Part shown: positions 1 to 5,975 of the stretch, one piece after another
How positions within the stretch are numbered: position 1 is the stretch's first letter
Layout of the letters: every line of letters starts with the position of its first letter
Assembly (NCBI GenBank): GCA_038244055.1
Contig: JBBRTW010000249.1
Location: 1-10,365 of the forward strand
DNA length: 10,365 bases
DNA from: DASPKW01 sp038244055
GTDB taxonomy: Bacteria > Planctomycetota > Phycisphaerae > Tepidisphaerales > Tepidisphaeraceae
Direction: 5' to 3'
Program-made: the position numbers and the translations under genes
Notes under the pieces: generated by a model
What the model was told of the DNA's origin: nothing
The model's database searches: none
The model's input: the letters and a program-made list of their open reading frames with translations, nothing else

Positions 1-653
1 CGCGGCGCGGACGCCAGCTCCGGCCCGACAATCCCCCCCTTGAAGATCACATCCGCGAACCCGCCCGAGTGGCACTGCACCATCACCAGCACCACCTGCA
101 CCCGCGGGTTGAGTTTATCCAGCAGCCCGGCGAACTCGCGCACCGGCATCCCGCCATCGAGCCACAAATCCATCGTCGTATTGCGTGGCTGATTTCGCTG
201 CCCCCCCGAGCCGTGGCCGGTGAAATAGATAAAGAGGCGATCCCCATCGGCGATGCGTTTCCCGGCCGTGTCGAACCACTGGCTCACCGAGGCGCGGTTG
301 GCGGGGCCCTGCAGATTTTTCAGTTCGTGCGGCCGGTAATTCTGCCAGAGTTCATTGTCGCTGCCGAACACTTTGGCCAGAAGGAGATTAACCCGCGGCG
401 GCTCGACGTTCTGCGGAATGAACTGCAGATCCCGCGCTGCCGGATCGTTGCCGCAGGCGAAGAAGATATCGTGATGGGGATCGCGAATTCCGCAGTCGGT
501 CAGGGCGCGCTGAAAGAACAGCACGTTGCGCTCCAGCGAAATCTGGTTGTTCCGCGGCGACCCGCCCCCGCCAATGGTCAGGAAATGATCCCGCGCTGAT
601 GCTGAAAACGCGCAGGCCGATAGCAGGATAAACAGTCGGCAGCCAAATCGCAT
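1..653 (-). CDS. Secreted caspase/legumain-fold cysteine hydrolase (C13/C14-like), C-terminus outside window
   Basis: The frame is open from an ATG at 653 to the left edge (217 codons), so the 3' end is missing. The start is set by GGAGG seven bases upstream. Residues 1 to about 21 form a signal peptide (basic start, hydrophobic core, ending SASA), so the product is probably exported. The body has the two hallmarks of the caspase/legumain fold: a beta strand ending in the catalytic histidine (IYFTGHG, His147), and a second strand ending in the catalytic cysteine (VLVMVQCHSGGF, Cys194), 47 residues later. An N-terminal stretch with GGG and LERNVLFFQ resembles secreted planctomycete proteins of this type that I remember. 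The family cleaves peptide bonds, but the substrate here is unknown. It is divergent from the DUF2461 gene. The fold call is fairly secure. Assignment to C13 rather than C14 is not, and activity is unproven. Confidence 0.8.
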   Translation of the reverse strand, partial: MRFGCRLFILLSACAFSASARDHFLTIGGGGSPRNNQISLERNVLFFQRALTDCGIRDPHHDIFFACGNDPAARDLQFIPQNVEPPRVNLLLAKVFGSDNELWQNYRPHELKNLQGPANRASVSQWFDTAGKRIADGDRLFIYFTGHGSGGQRNQPRNTTMDLWLDGGMPVREFAGLLDKLNPRVQVVLVMVQCHSGGFADVIFKGGIVGPELASAP

Positions 654-678
654 GAAGAAACCTCCGGGAGAGGCCATC

Positions 679-706
679 ATTCTAATGCTTCAGGTGGAAT
701 TTGAAA
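679..706 (-). promoter_or_regulatory. Weak candidate sigma-70 promoter for the caspase-like gene
   Basis: Read on the minus strand, TAGAAT (684-679) matches five of six bases of the -10 consensus. A poor -35 (TTTCAA, 706-701) lies 16 bases before it. The position is sensible, about 25 bases ahead of the start at 653. The weak -35 makes this only a candidate. Confidence 0.2.
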
Positions 707-730
707 CATTGTGCTCCCCTGGGTCCTCCA

Positions 731-758
731 ATTGACAATTGGCAATGGGCGATTGACA
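731..758. repeat. Four-unit 7-bp degenerate tandem array
   Basis: Four consecutive heptamers, ATTGACA, ATTGGCA, ATGGGCG and ATTGACA, fill 731-758. The first and last are identical. The array ends eight bases before the proposed DUF2461 start at 767, where a ribosome binding site would be expected, and no good Shine-Dalgarno is visible there. It may be a simple heptamer microsatellite or part of a dispersed intergenic repeat. Confidence 0.6.
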
Positions 759-766
759 TTTCCCCC

Positions 767-1522
767 ATGCCCGCCCCTCGATCCACAGCACTATTCACCA
801 AAGCCATGCCCGCGTTTTTCCGCGCGCTGGCAAAAAATAACGACCGCGACTGGTTCGCCGCCCGGAAGGACGTCTTCGAAAAGGAAGTGAAGCGGCCGAT
901 GATCGAGCTCGTCGGCCGGATCAACGATGGCCTGCGAAAAGTCGCGGCCGAGCATGTCGTCGAGCCGCCCGCCAAGGCCCTCTACCGCATCTACCGCGAT
1001 ACAAGATTCTCGAAAGACAAGACCCCCTACAAAACCCACCAGGCCGCCAATTTCCCCCGCCGCGGGCTGCCGAAAAATGGCGCGGCCGGTTACTACTTCG
1101 CCGTCTCCCACGAAGGCGTGCAGGTCGGCGGCGGAATCTACATGCCCGGCCCGGATGAGCTGCGCGCCGTCCGCGCTGCGATCGCGCGCGATGCCAAGGG
1201 GTTTTTGAAGCTGATTTCGGATAAGCGGCTGAAGAAGGTGATGGGAAGCGTGCAGGGGGAAAAACTGACGCGGATTCCCAAGGGCTTTGAATCCCACGCC
1301 GACTCCCCCGCGGCCGAGTGGATCAGGCACAAGCAGCTCTACTGGTTCATCACCCTCCCGCCCGCGCTGGCCTTGTCGGGAAAGCTACTTTCGGAATTGA
1401 TCATGCGCTTCAAGCTGATGAGCGATGGGATTGAGTGGTTGAATCAGGCGGTGCTCAGCGCGCGGAAATCGGGGGAGGGGGAAGAGGAGGGTGTGGTGAA
1501 GAGGCCGGCGCCGATGTGGTAA
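767..1522 (+). CDS. DUF2461 (TIGR02453-type) protein
   Basis: This 251-residue soluble protein matches the DUF2461 family, whose biochemical role is unknown as far as I can recall. Typical signatures are present: an N-terminal helix with F-x-RALAKNNDRDWF (about residues 18-30), a central RIYRDTRFSKDKTPYKTH (74-91), the following YYFAVSHEG/VGGGIYMP segment, and a terminal RPAPMW like the usual short ending. There is no signal peptide or membrane segment, so it is probably cytoplasmic. The frame is open back to an ATG at 701, but that start would translate the heptamer array, and family members usually begin only a few residues before the F-x-RAL helix. I therefore choose 767; 806 is a less likely alternative. 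No strong Shine-Dalgarno precedes it. The gene is divergent from the caspase-like gene and convergent with the zinc-ribbon gene. Family call secure, function unknown. Confidence 0.88.
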   Translation: MPAPRSTALFTKAMPAFFRALAKNNDRDWFAARKDVFEKEVKRPMIELVGRINDGLRKVAAEHVVEPPAKALYRIYRDTRFSKDKTPYKTHQAANFPRRGLPKNGAAGYYFAVSHEGVQVGGGIYMPGPDELRAVRAAIARDAKGFLKLISDKRLKKVMGSVQGEKLTRIPKGFESHADSPAAEWIRHKQLYWFITLPPALALSGKLLSELIMRFKLMSDGIEWLNQAVLSARKSGEGEEEGVVKRPAPMW

Positions 1523-1593
1523 GTAGGGAAGTCGTGGGCTGAGTAAAGTCACGTCAGCTCAGGTGGCAGGCAACGCAGTTGGCAATCGCAGCA

Positions 1594-2730
1594 TCACCCA
1601 TTTTCTTGCTCTGCCAATTCCTCTGCACGTTCCAGTAACTGCCGGGCCGTTTTGTGCTTCGGACTGAAGGACAATACGTGTTTCAAAATGCGGATCGACT
1701 CCTGACTCTCGCCCATCCGGCTCAATGCAAAGCCCAGTTCACAGTACGCCTGTTCATTCATGGGGTTGATCTCGATTGCCTGCCGCAACAAGGGAATCGC
1801 CACGGTCTCCCAGTTCTCTCTGCTGGTGCAGTCCAAGGCCCGTTCGACAAGGCCGTTGGACTTCTTCTTGATCGCAGCGATTTCAACAAGAGTGGCATCA
1901 TTGTCTGCCACCGTCTTCTCTGAACCGCAATTGGGGCAAGCGGTCATTCTGGCATCAAAGCCTGTCTGACACTTGCGACATGTCTGCCGGGCACAATGCG
2001 TCGTATCCGTTTGAGGTTCGTCGCTAAATGATAATTCGTCCTGAGATGTTGAGGGAAGGAAAAGCAGCGAACAAGTTGGACATGAGCGCCTTGGTCGCTG
2101 CGAGGACGCGATTGCTCTCACAATAATGGACGCACTGGCAACGACGAGGACGCTTGCGACTGCCGCGCCCAGGCTGGTCGTGGAGAGTCCCGGTTGCAAA
2201 GAGCCGTAAAACAACGCCACTCCAGCCAGTAGAAGTCCGACGCCCCCGAGCGCTGTCAGGCACCCGTCCACCCACCACAACTCCGTAGGGGAAGGCTTCG
2301 ACATCTCGGCGTTGCATAGGGGACATACGGTTGAACCGGCAGGATGGCTCCACACTATCGCCTTGTTTGTGTGCAGTTGAGATTTGCAGGCAGGGCATTG
2401 ATAGACGCGGCGCTTCAAGTAGTACGCAACGGTGCCTGCACCTATGCACGCCAGCGTTATAAAAAAAGCATGCCCCCACGCACTCGCCCCCGTGCCCGCA
2501 TGGGATGCAACCATGAAGGAAGAGATGACCGCAGCGGTCCCACCGACAAGAACCAAGTGGAACTGACGTTCACCAGCGGACATCAATTTGCCACAGGTAG
2601 GGCATGGACCGGAGAGTATCGGAACATCTACTTCCTCGCGGCACCGAGCGCAGGGGAGCCGTTCGCCCTGGTAATCATCCTCAGCCTTGAGGATGGCCGC
2701 ACAATGGGAGCACCGGAAGGATATGGCCAT
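1594..2730 (-). CDS. Membrane zinc-ribbon protein with C-terminal TPR repeats
   Basis: The start at 2730 is preceded by GAGGTG about eight bases away. The 378-residue product has eight CxxC knuckles: 7/10, 27/30, 43/46, 112/115, 136/139, 217/220, 251/254 and 265/268. The pairs 7/10-27/30, 112/115-136/139 and 251/254-265/268 look like complete zinc ribbons, while 43/46 and 217/220 appear unpaired. Hydrophobic segments near 59-75, 86-105, 157-177 and 186-207 suggest four membrane helices in two hairpins, with all knuckles on one side, most simply the cytoplasm. Residues about 293-358 contain two TPR-like helix pairs (AIEINPMNEQAYCELGFAL, then ILKHVLSFSP), a protein-binding module. The parts are recognisable but I know of no named family with this order. 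A scaffold or sensor role is inference. It is the last gene of the minus-strand block; 52 bases separate it from the gene upstream. Confidence 0.85.
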   Translation of the reverse strand: MAISFRCSHCAAILKAEDDYQGERLPCARCREEVDVPILSGPCPTCGKLMSAGERQFHLVLVGGTAAVISSFMVASHAGTGASAWGHAFFITLACIGAGTVAYYLKRRVYQCPACKSQLHTNKAIVWSHPAGSTVCPLCNAEMSKPSPTELWWVDGCLTALGGVGLLLAGVALFYGSLQPGLSTTSLGAAVASVLVVASASIIVRAIASSQRPRRSCPTCSLLFLPSTSQDELSFSDEPQTDTTHCARQTCRKCQTGFDARMTACPNCGSEKTVADNDATLVEIAAIKKKSNGLVERALDCTSRENWETVAIPLLRQAIEINPMNEQAYCELGFALSRMGESQESIRILKHVLSFSPKHKTARQLLERAEELAEQENG

Positions 2731-2782
2731 GACAAATCACCTCAGCATTTAACGTCTGATTAGTATTAGTCCCATGTGCGGT

Positions 2783-3400
2783 TTAACAACGGCTACGTTC
2801 AGGGGACAGCACTGGGATCAGTCCAACGGCATCGGCGATTTCGCGGGCGACCGAAATTGCCAACTCGCGGCGGATCGGGCCAGCCACGACGCAGTTACCA
2901 CGTGGCATGATGGCTACCACCCATGGGCTCGTAGACGACTTGTTCTCGATCAGCGACGACATCAGCGTGCCGCCAATTGCACCAAACATCGCGCCGAGTA
3001 TAAAATAATCCGCTTGACCGAGCTTCCCATCCATAACTGCAACATCGGATATGTCTGTAAGCGGATAGGTTTGCTTCAAGACCTTGATCCCCAGGATGGT
3101 CTTGGCGACCTCAAAAGTATTTGCCGATCTGATAATCGTCACGCGGTTATTTCCGGTCAGAAGCCACAGACCCATCGGCCCGGCGACCAACACGGCGAGC
3201 ATGATTGGGCACACGATTTCAAAAGTCGGAACAAGAAGAATCTTCGGGTCGGGGAAGATCCGCCTCCATGCCATAAGGACAAGCAACAGCGTGCATCCCA
3301 CGGCCATGAGAGTCAAATAAGCACCGACTACTTTCGCCACCACTGGCATCGTCCGTACCGCCACGAATTGGTCGCCATGCCGAATGCTTCGATAACCCAT
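2783..3400 (-). CDS. Hypothetical two-helix membrane protein with a C-terminal soluble domain
   Basis: I do not recognise the family. The frame is open to an ATG at 3448, but the ATG at 3400 has AGGAG six bases upstream and the 3448 start has no Shine-Dalgarno, so I use 3400 (205 residues). Hydrophobic segments at about 20-45 and 56-82 should span the membrane. The part after about residue 84 alternates short strands (NNRVTIIRSANTFEVAKTI, LKQTYPLTDISDVAVMDG), which resembles a membrane-attached PH-like or bacterial-PH-like domain. A glycine-rich hydrophobic stretch (134-151, LGAMFGAIGGTLMSSLIE) may be a third helix or a re-entrant segment. It lies between the zinc-ribbon gene and another small membrane-protein gene on the same strand. 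The protein is likely real because of the membrane pattern and Shine-Dalgarno. Its function is unknown. Confidence 0.75.
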   Translation of the reverse strand: MGYRSIRHGDQFVAVRTMPVVAKVVGAYLTLMAVGCTLLLVLMAWRRIFPDPKILLVPTFEIVCPIMLAVLVAGPMGLWLLTGNNRVTIIRSANTFEVAKTILGIKVLKQTYPLTDISDVAVMDGKLGQADYFILGAMFGAIGGTLMSSLIENKSSTSPWVVAIMPRGNCVVAGPIRRELAISVAREIADAVGLIPVLSPERSRC

Positions 3401-3450
3401 AGCTTTCTCCTGGATCAGCGGTATTACTGATGAGAGTGTTGATTCCATGC

Positions 3451-3478
3451 GGGCATGCGTGAGTGGCCGGGGGGAGAA
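3451..3478. repeat. Degenerate intergenic repeat, copy A (short)
   Basis: Begins GGGCATGCGTG, followed after two bases by TGGCC and a G run. The 11-mer is identical in copy C at 4541, and 16 of the first 18 bases agree between the two. It lies about 50 bases upstream of the start at 3400. The similarity stops near 3478, so this copy looks truncated next to the end of the gene at 3488. Confidence 0.5.
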
Positions 3479-3487
3479 GTGAGGGTT

Positions 3488-3823
3488 TCAAGGCAAATAG
3501 CGCCGCAATGGCCCAGGCAATGAAACAACCGCCCCGATGCAGAGCATAAAGCCGATGATGCAGAGGAGCAGCCCGACAATGGCGAGTCCTCTTTTGCGTC
3601 CCTTTAAGCCCTTTACGGCATACAGCATGCCAAATATCGTTATCGGCAACCCAATCAGAGGAACCAGCCCAGCGGCGAGGCCGAACAACGCCGATCCGCC
3701 GAGCATCGGAATGATCCAAGCAAGGTGCCCCGTGCCCCCTAAAACTAACGCGAAGACGGCATTGCCATCATCCGCAGACCCCTCGCCCTGTCCCGCATCG
3801 CATGGAGATTGTGCTGGTTTCAT
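3488..3823 (-). CDS. Small membrane protein, DUF4190-like pattern
   Basis: This 111-residue protein starts at 3823 with AGGAAG about seven bases upstream. After a polar N-terminus of about 20 residues it is almost wholly hydrophobic, with segments near 23-41, 44-70 and 79-102. The motif KGRKRGLAIVGLLLCIIGF recalls the glycine-rich helix pair of DUF4190-type proteins (a basic GRGLAIAGL-like turn before a helix), a family of small membrane proteins without known function. The resemblance is by eye only. The window between this gene and the start at 3400 holds repeat copy A. It probably belongs with the adjacent small membrane-protein genes, although the 87-base gap allows separate transcription. 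Likely a real gene; the family assignment is tentative. Confidence 0.72.
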   Translation of the reverse strand: MKPAQSPCDAGQGEGSADDGNAVFALVLGGTGHLAWIIPMLGGSALFGLAAGLVPLIGLPITIFGMLYAVKGLKGRKRGLAIVGLLLCIIGFMLCIGAVVSLPGPLRRYLP

Positions 3824-3862
3824 TGCTATTCTTCCTAACGATAAGACATTTGATTCCGCGGT

Positions 3863-3957
3863 GGGCGTGCTGAAGTGCCTCGGGGAAAGGGGTTTGGGGA
3901 AAGGGGGATTTTGTCGTGCTCAGCTTGACGTTCCAAGTGGCTCATGCCACCCACGAC
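3863..3957. repeat. Degenerate intergenic repeat, copy B, with nested inverted repeats
   Basis: Starts GGGCGTGC, 40 bases upstream of the start at 3823, and continues through a G/A-rich run and TTTTGTCGTGCTCAGCTTG. By eye it aligns with copy C over about 80 bases with many mismatches and short gaps. Its right end folds: GTCGTG (3913-3918) pairs with CACGAC (3952-3957) around an inner GTGGC-TCAT-GCCAC hairpin (3937-3950). The hairpin lies downstream of the gene ending at 4002, so it might also end that transcript, but no T run follows it. Confidence 0.5.
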
Positions 3958-4001
3958 GATGCGGACGCTAACAACTCGTCATGTGTACGTGCCAAATGCA
4001 G

Positions 4002-4478
4002 TCAGGGTGTATCCGTTGACTCTGTCTGGCTAATAAGTTTCTTCCCGGCAGACGACGAAGCAAGCGCCACTGCTGCAACAATAGTCACAAGCAGCAGCAG
4101 GAAACCATCCACCTGCTGCATCATCCGCAATCCGCCGCCCGAACGATCATCCCTTCCCGCCAGGCCGGAAACGAGCATCGCCAACGCAGCCAAAAGGAGG
4201 ATCGTATTGAGCATCTGCGCCAGAAAGACCAGACGTTTTGCAGCGGGCTTTCCGAGTGCGGCCAGAATGAGAAATCCGTAGGCGATCAAGATCACCATCG
4301 CGAGCGATACGATCAGCCTGATTTCGCCGTCAGGCCTCGGCAAAAACCACGGAATGATCCCTGCCCCGATCCCCAGAGATAATATGGCACCGGGACCCTT
4401 GGGGTCGAACACGCCGATAAACGCGAGAAGACAAGCGACAACCATCGCGATGGATAAGTATCGAGACAAGGTACGCAT
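4002..4478 (-). CDS. Hypothetical polytopic membrane protein
   Basis: I do not recognise the family. The 158-residue product begins at an ATG at 4478 with AAGGA eight bases upstream. Hydrophobic segments at about 7-24, 30-46, 53-76, 83-107 and 124-141 predict five membrane helices joined by short loops, including a charged loop RDDRSGGG at 109-116. The C-terminus is short and polar (TESTDTP). No catalytic motif is visible. On the minus strand GATAAT (4498-4493) is a fair -10 match but lacks a good -35, and it would leave a leader of only a few bases. The gene is first of the three small membrane-protein genes, each of which has a degenerate repeat upstream. The membrane pattern and Shine-Dalgarno support a real gene; the function is unknown. 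Confidence 0.72.
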   Translation of the reverse strand: MRTLSRYLSIAMVVACLLAFIGVFDPKGPGAILSLGIGAGIIPWFLPRPDGEIRLIVSLAMVILIAYGFLILAALGKPAAKRLVFLAQMLNTILLLAALAMLVSGLAGRDDRSGGGLRMMQQVDGFLLLLVTIVAAVALASSSAGKKLISQTESTDTP

Positions 4479-4540
4479 AGTTGGGGTCCTTGATTATCAC
4501 CGTGAAAGCTGATCGATTGACAGGCATTATGATTTTACGA

Positions 4541-4625
4541 GGGCATGCGTGGTTGGCCCGGGAAACGATGGTTTTTGAGAGCGGGGGAGTTTGCTTTGCT
4601 CATTTTGTCTTTCAAACGTCACGAT
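4541..4625. repeat. Degenerate intergenic repeat, copy C
   Basis: Starts with GGGCATGCGTG, identical to copy A, then TTGGCCCGGGAAACG, a G-rich run and a T-rich part with TTTGCTCATTTTGTC that lines up with TTTGTCGTGCTCAGCTTG of copy B. It lies 63 bases upstream of the start at 4478. The right boundary is uncertain. The copies were compared by eye, so the alignment length is approximate. Confidence 0.45.
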
Positions 4626-4910
4626 CGCGCCGCCAGGGGGCACACATTCATTCGGCCCGTTTCGCGGTTTCTAAGAGGCCTGAGAAGCGACCCCAAGCAT
4701 TACAGCGGTAACGTACCACAGCAATCCGTGCCGACAATACGCCGATGGGCAGGAACCAACACAAGGCATTCAGCCGGTGCGGAATACTGCCAAGTATCCG
4801 AAGGCAACAGGTTTGGATTGCCTGAGAAAGTGTGCGCGATTCGTGAATCCCATCGAATCGGCGGAACCTGGGCGGCAGGCAAATTGCCTTGGCAGGAATG
4901 CAGAATTTAT

Positions 4911-5015
4911 TTCCGCGAGCGGGAGTGGCGTGAACTGATCCGGCGGCAATTGGCCAGCGGCCTGACGGTTGCCGGGTTCTCTCGTTGTTACGGTGTCATC
5001 TTTGTTTACATTTAA
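4911..5015 (+). pseudogene. Remnant of an IS66-type accessory transposase (TnpA/OrfA-like) helix-turn-helix
   Basis: In one plus-strand frame the bases read FREREWRELIRRQLASGLTV followed by AGFSRCYGV. This is the pattern W-x-x-x-I-x-x-x-x-x-S-G-L-[ST]-V-x-x-F-[CS]-x-x-x-G-[VL] found at the N-terminus of IS66-type accessory proteins and related helix-turn-helix transposase subunits. The frame then reaches a stop at 5013. Skipping one base at 4998 would continue it as SLFTFKRQ, plausibly the usual F-x-x-W-[RK]-R-[RQ] ending of this helix, so a one-base insertion may have broken it. No in-frame ATG sits just upstream, and no other transposase part or terminal inverted repeat was found. The larger open frame from 4545 is otherwise unlike any protein I know. 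The call is by motif memory only. Confidence 0.55.
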
Positions 5016-5044
5016 GCGGCAATCGAACCGCCCCTTTCGCCACC

Positions 5045-5572
5045 TCACCCAATCCTCCACCCCCGCTCCTCCTCCCACCTCACGCCCCCAAACCGCGCCA
5101 GCACATCATTGATCAGCGCTGCATCCTTCGAGCCTTGATTGTCGATCGCGTACTCCCGGCCATCCGCGAGCACCAGCGTGAGCCTTGCCAGCATTCCATT
5201 GAAGACCTTGCGGCGCAGCTCGGTTACCTGCTCGTACTTGAACGTGGCCGCCTGGCCGGAGCGTGGGATGAAGCGCATGCCAGCTTCGTAGGCCTCGACG
5301 ATCGCGCCGCGCTTGCGACAGCCCTTGATCCACAGCGGCGCGGACGCGGCCGCGCCGGCGAGTGTCAAACACGCGAAGACGGTGATGCGGAAATTGAGGG
5401 TTTCGTTGGGCGGCGCTGATTGGTTGCTATAGATCGCCAGCCCGACCGGGGCGAGGAAGATGAAGCCCGCGCCCAGGAAGTAGCCGATCGGGGAGAAGCG
5501 GCGGGAATGCAGCAGCCGGCCAAGCTGGGCGATGGAAGATGAAGCGGGCAGGTCGGCGGGCGAAGGGTGCAT
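5045..5572 (-). CDS. Membrane protein with DUF6585-like C-terminal domain
   Basis: This 175-residue protein starts at an ATG at 5572, with GGAG six bases upstream. Two hydrophobic segments (about 29-48 and 61-82) anchor it. The part from about 86 on runs: a basic turn (CRKRG), a strand with YEAGMRFIPRSG, TFKYEQVTELRRKVFNGM, then LTLVLADGREYAIDNQGSKD and a final helix (ALINDVLARFGG). The order of an outward strand, an [WY]-[DE]-x-[VI]-x-x-[VL]-[RW] strand, and [LV]-x-L-x-[DL]-G-[RE]-x strands matches what I remember of DUF6585, a PH-like domain of unknown function. The likeness is by eye. The gene is divergent from the HzsA-like gene across 403 bases. It is more GC-rich than the small membrane genes to its left. 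Probably real, function unknown. Confidence 0.78.
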   Translation of the reverse strand: MHPSPADLPASSSIAQLGRLLHSRRFSPIGYFLGAGFIFLAPVGLAIYSNQSAPPNETLNFRITVFACLTLAGAAASAPLWIKGCRKRGAIVEAYEAGMRFIPRSGQAATFKYEQVTELRRKVFNGMLARLTLVLADGREYAIDNQGSKDAALINDVLARFGGVRWEEERGWRIG

Positions 5573-5975
5573 GATTGTCTCCGAGCAGTGCGCTGTAATC
5601 GAAAATCGAAATTGCTCTGCTGAAATCCTAAACGTCGAATCCGCGAAAAGACACTCACGGGCTCCATGTCATCAACAATACGATGTTGTACGAGCATCGC
5701 TGGCCGCTGGAATTCGTGCATGTGGAGAGATCGCCCGAGGGTGGGGGCGTAATGAACTGGAGAAGGGGCCGTACTGGGATGAACCGCGTCCTGGCTCGTT
5801 GAGAACGCTATCAGTGGCCGACCCCCTTTCCGCATCTACGCCCTGTGCTTTCGCAACAGAATCCTCCATTCTTCACGAGCCTTCGACCGCGCCTGGTGTA
5901 GTGTACTCAGGACGCTGGTTCCGATGGTCCGCCCATGCGCGGACCTGAACCCGCGCGATTTCATGAGGCCTGGCC
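5573..5975. promoter_or_regulatory. 403-base divergent intergenic region
   Basis: It separates the start codons of the minus-strand DUF6585-like gene and the plus-strand HzsA-like gene, so it should contain both promoters. I found no convincing paired -35/-10 boxes. There is a small inverted repeat CAACA-ATACGA-TGTTG near 5669-5684 and a stronger hairpin at 5926-5945. A plus-strand open frame through most of it (5532-5948) overlaps the neighbouring gene and looks like no protein I know. Confidence 0.5.
5926..5945 (+). promoter_or_regulatory. Perfect 7-bp hairpin upstream of the HzsA-like gene
   Basis: GGTCCGC and GCGGACC are exact inverted repeats around a six-base loop (CCATGC). The hairpin ends 30 bases before the ATG at 5976 and has no T run, so it is not a typical terminator. 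It could be an operator or a leader structure. Its role is inference. Confidence 0.45.

Larger units (their letters stand above)
4479..5044. other. 566-base gene-poor stretch
   Basis: Between the minus-strand genes starting at 4478 and ending at 5045 there is no convincing intact gene. The stretch holds repeat copy C near the left end and the decayed transposase helix-turn-helix near the right end. I see nothing recognisable at about 4626-4910. This pattern fits the debris of an old insertion. Confidence 0.6.

Noticed and set aside
69..599. 176-codon plus-strand frame opposite the caspase-like gene
   Set aside because: It is a shadow; the minus strand carries the signal peptide and catalytic motifs.
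1523..1593. Possible bidirectional terminator between the DUF2461 and zinc-ribbon genes
   Set aside because: Only a weak TGAG/CTCA pairing with a long loop is visible and no T run on either strand.
2774..3430. 218-codon plus-strand frame opposite the membrane protein at 2783-3400
   Set aside because: The product is rich in His, Arg and Gln with no fold pattern; the minus-strand frame has membrane helices and a Shine-Dalgarno.
2783..3448. Longer start at 3448 for the membrane protein
   Set aside because: No Shine-Dalgarno there, whereas AGGAG is well spaced before 3400; the longer start also lies at the edge of repeat copy A.
5532..5948. 138-codon plus-strand frame in the divergent region
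   Set aside because: It overlaps the DUF6585-like gene, lacks a recognisable pattern and ends just before the HzsA-like start.
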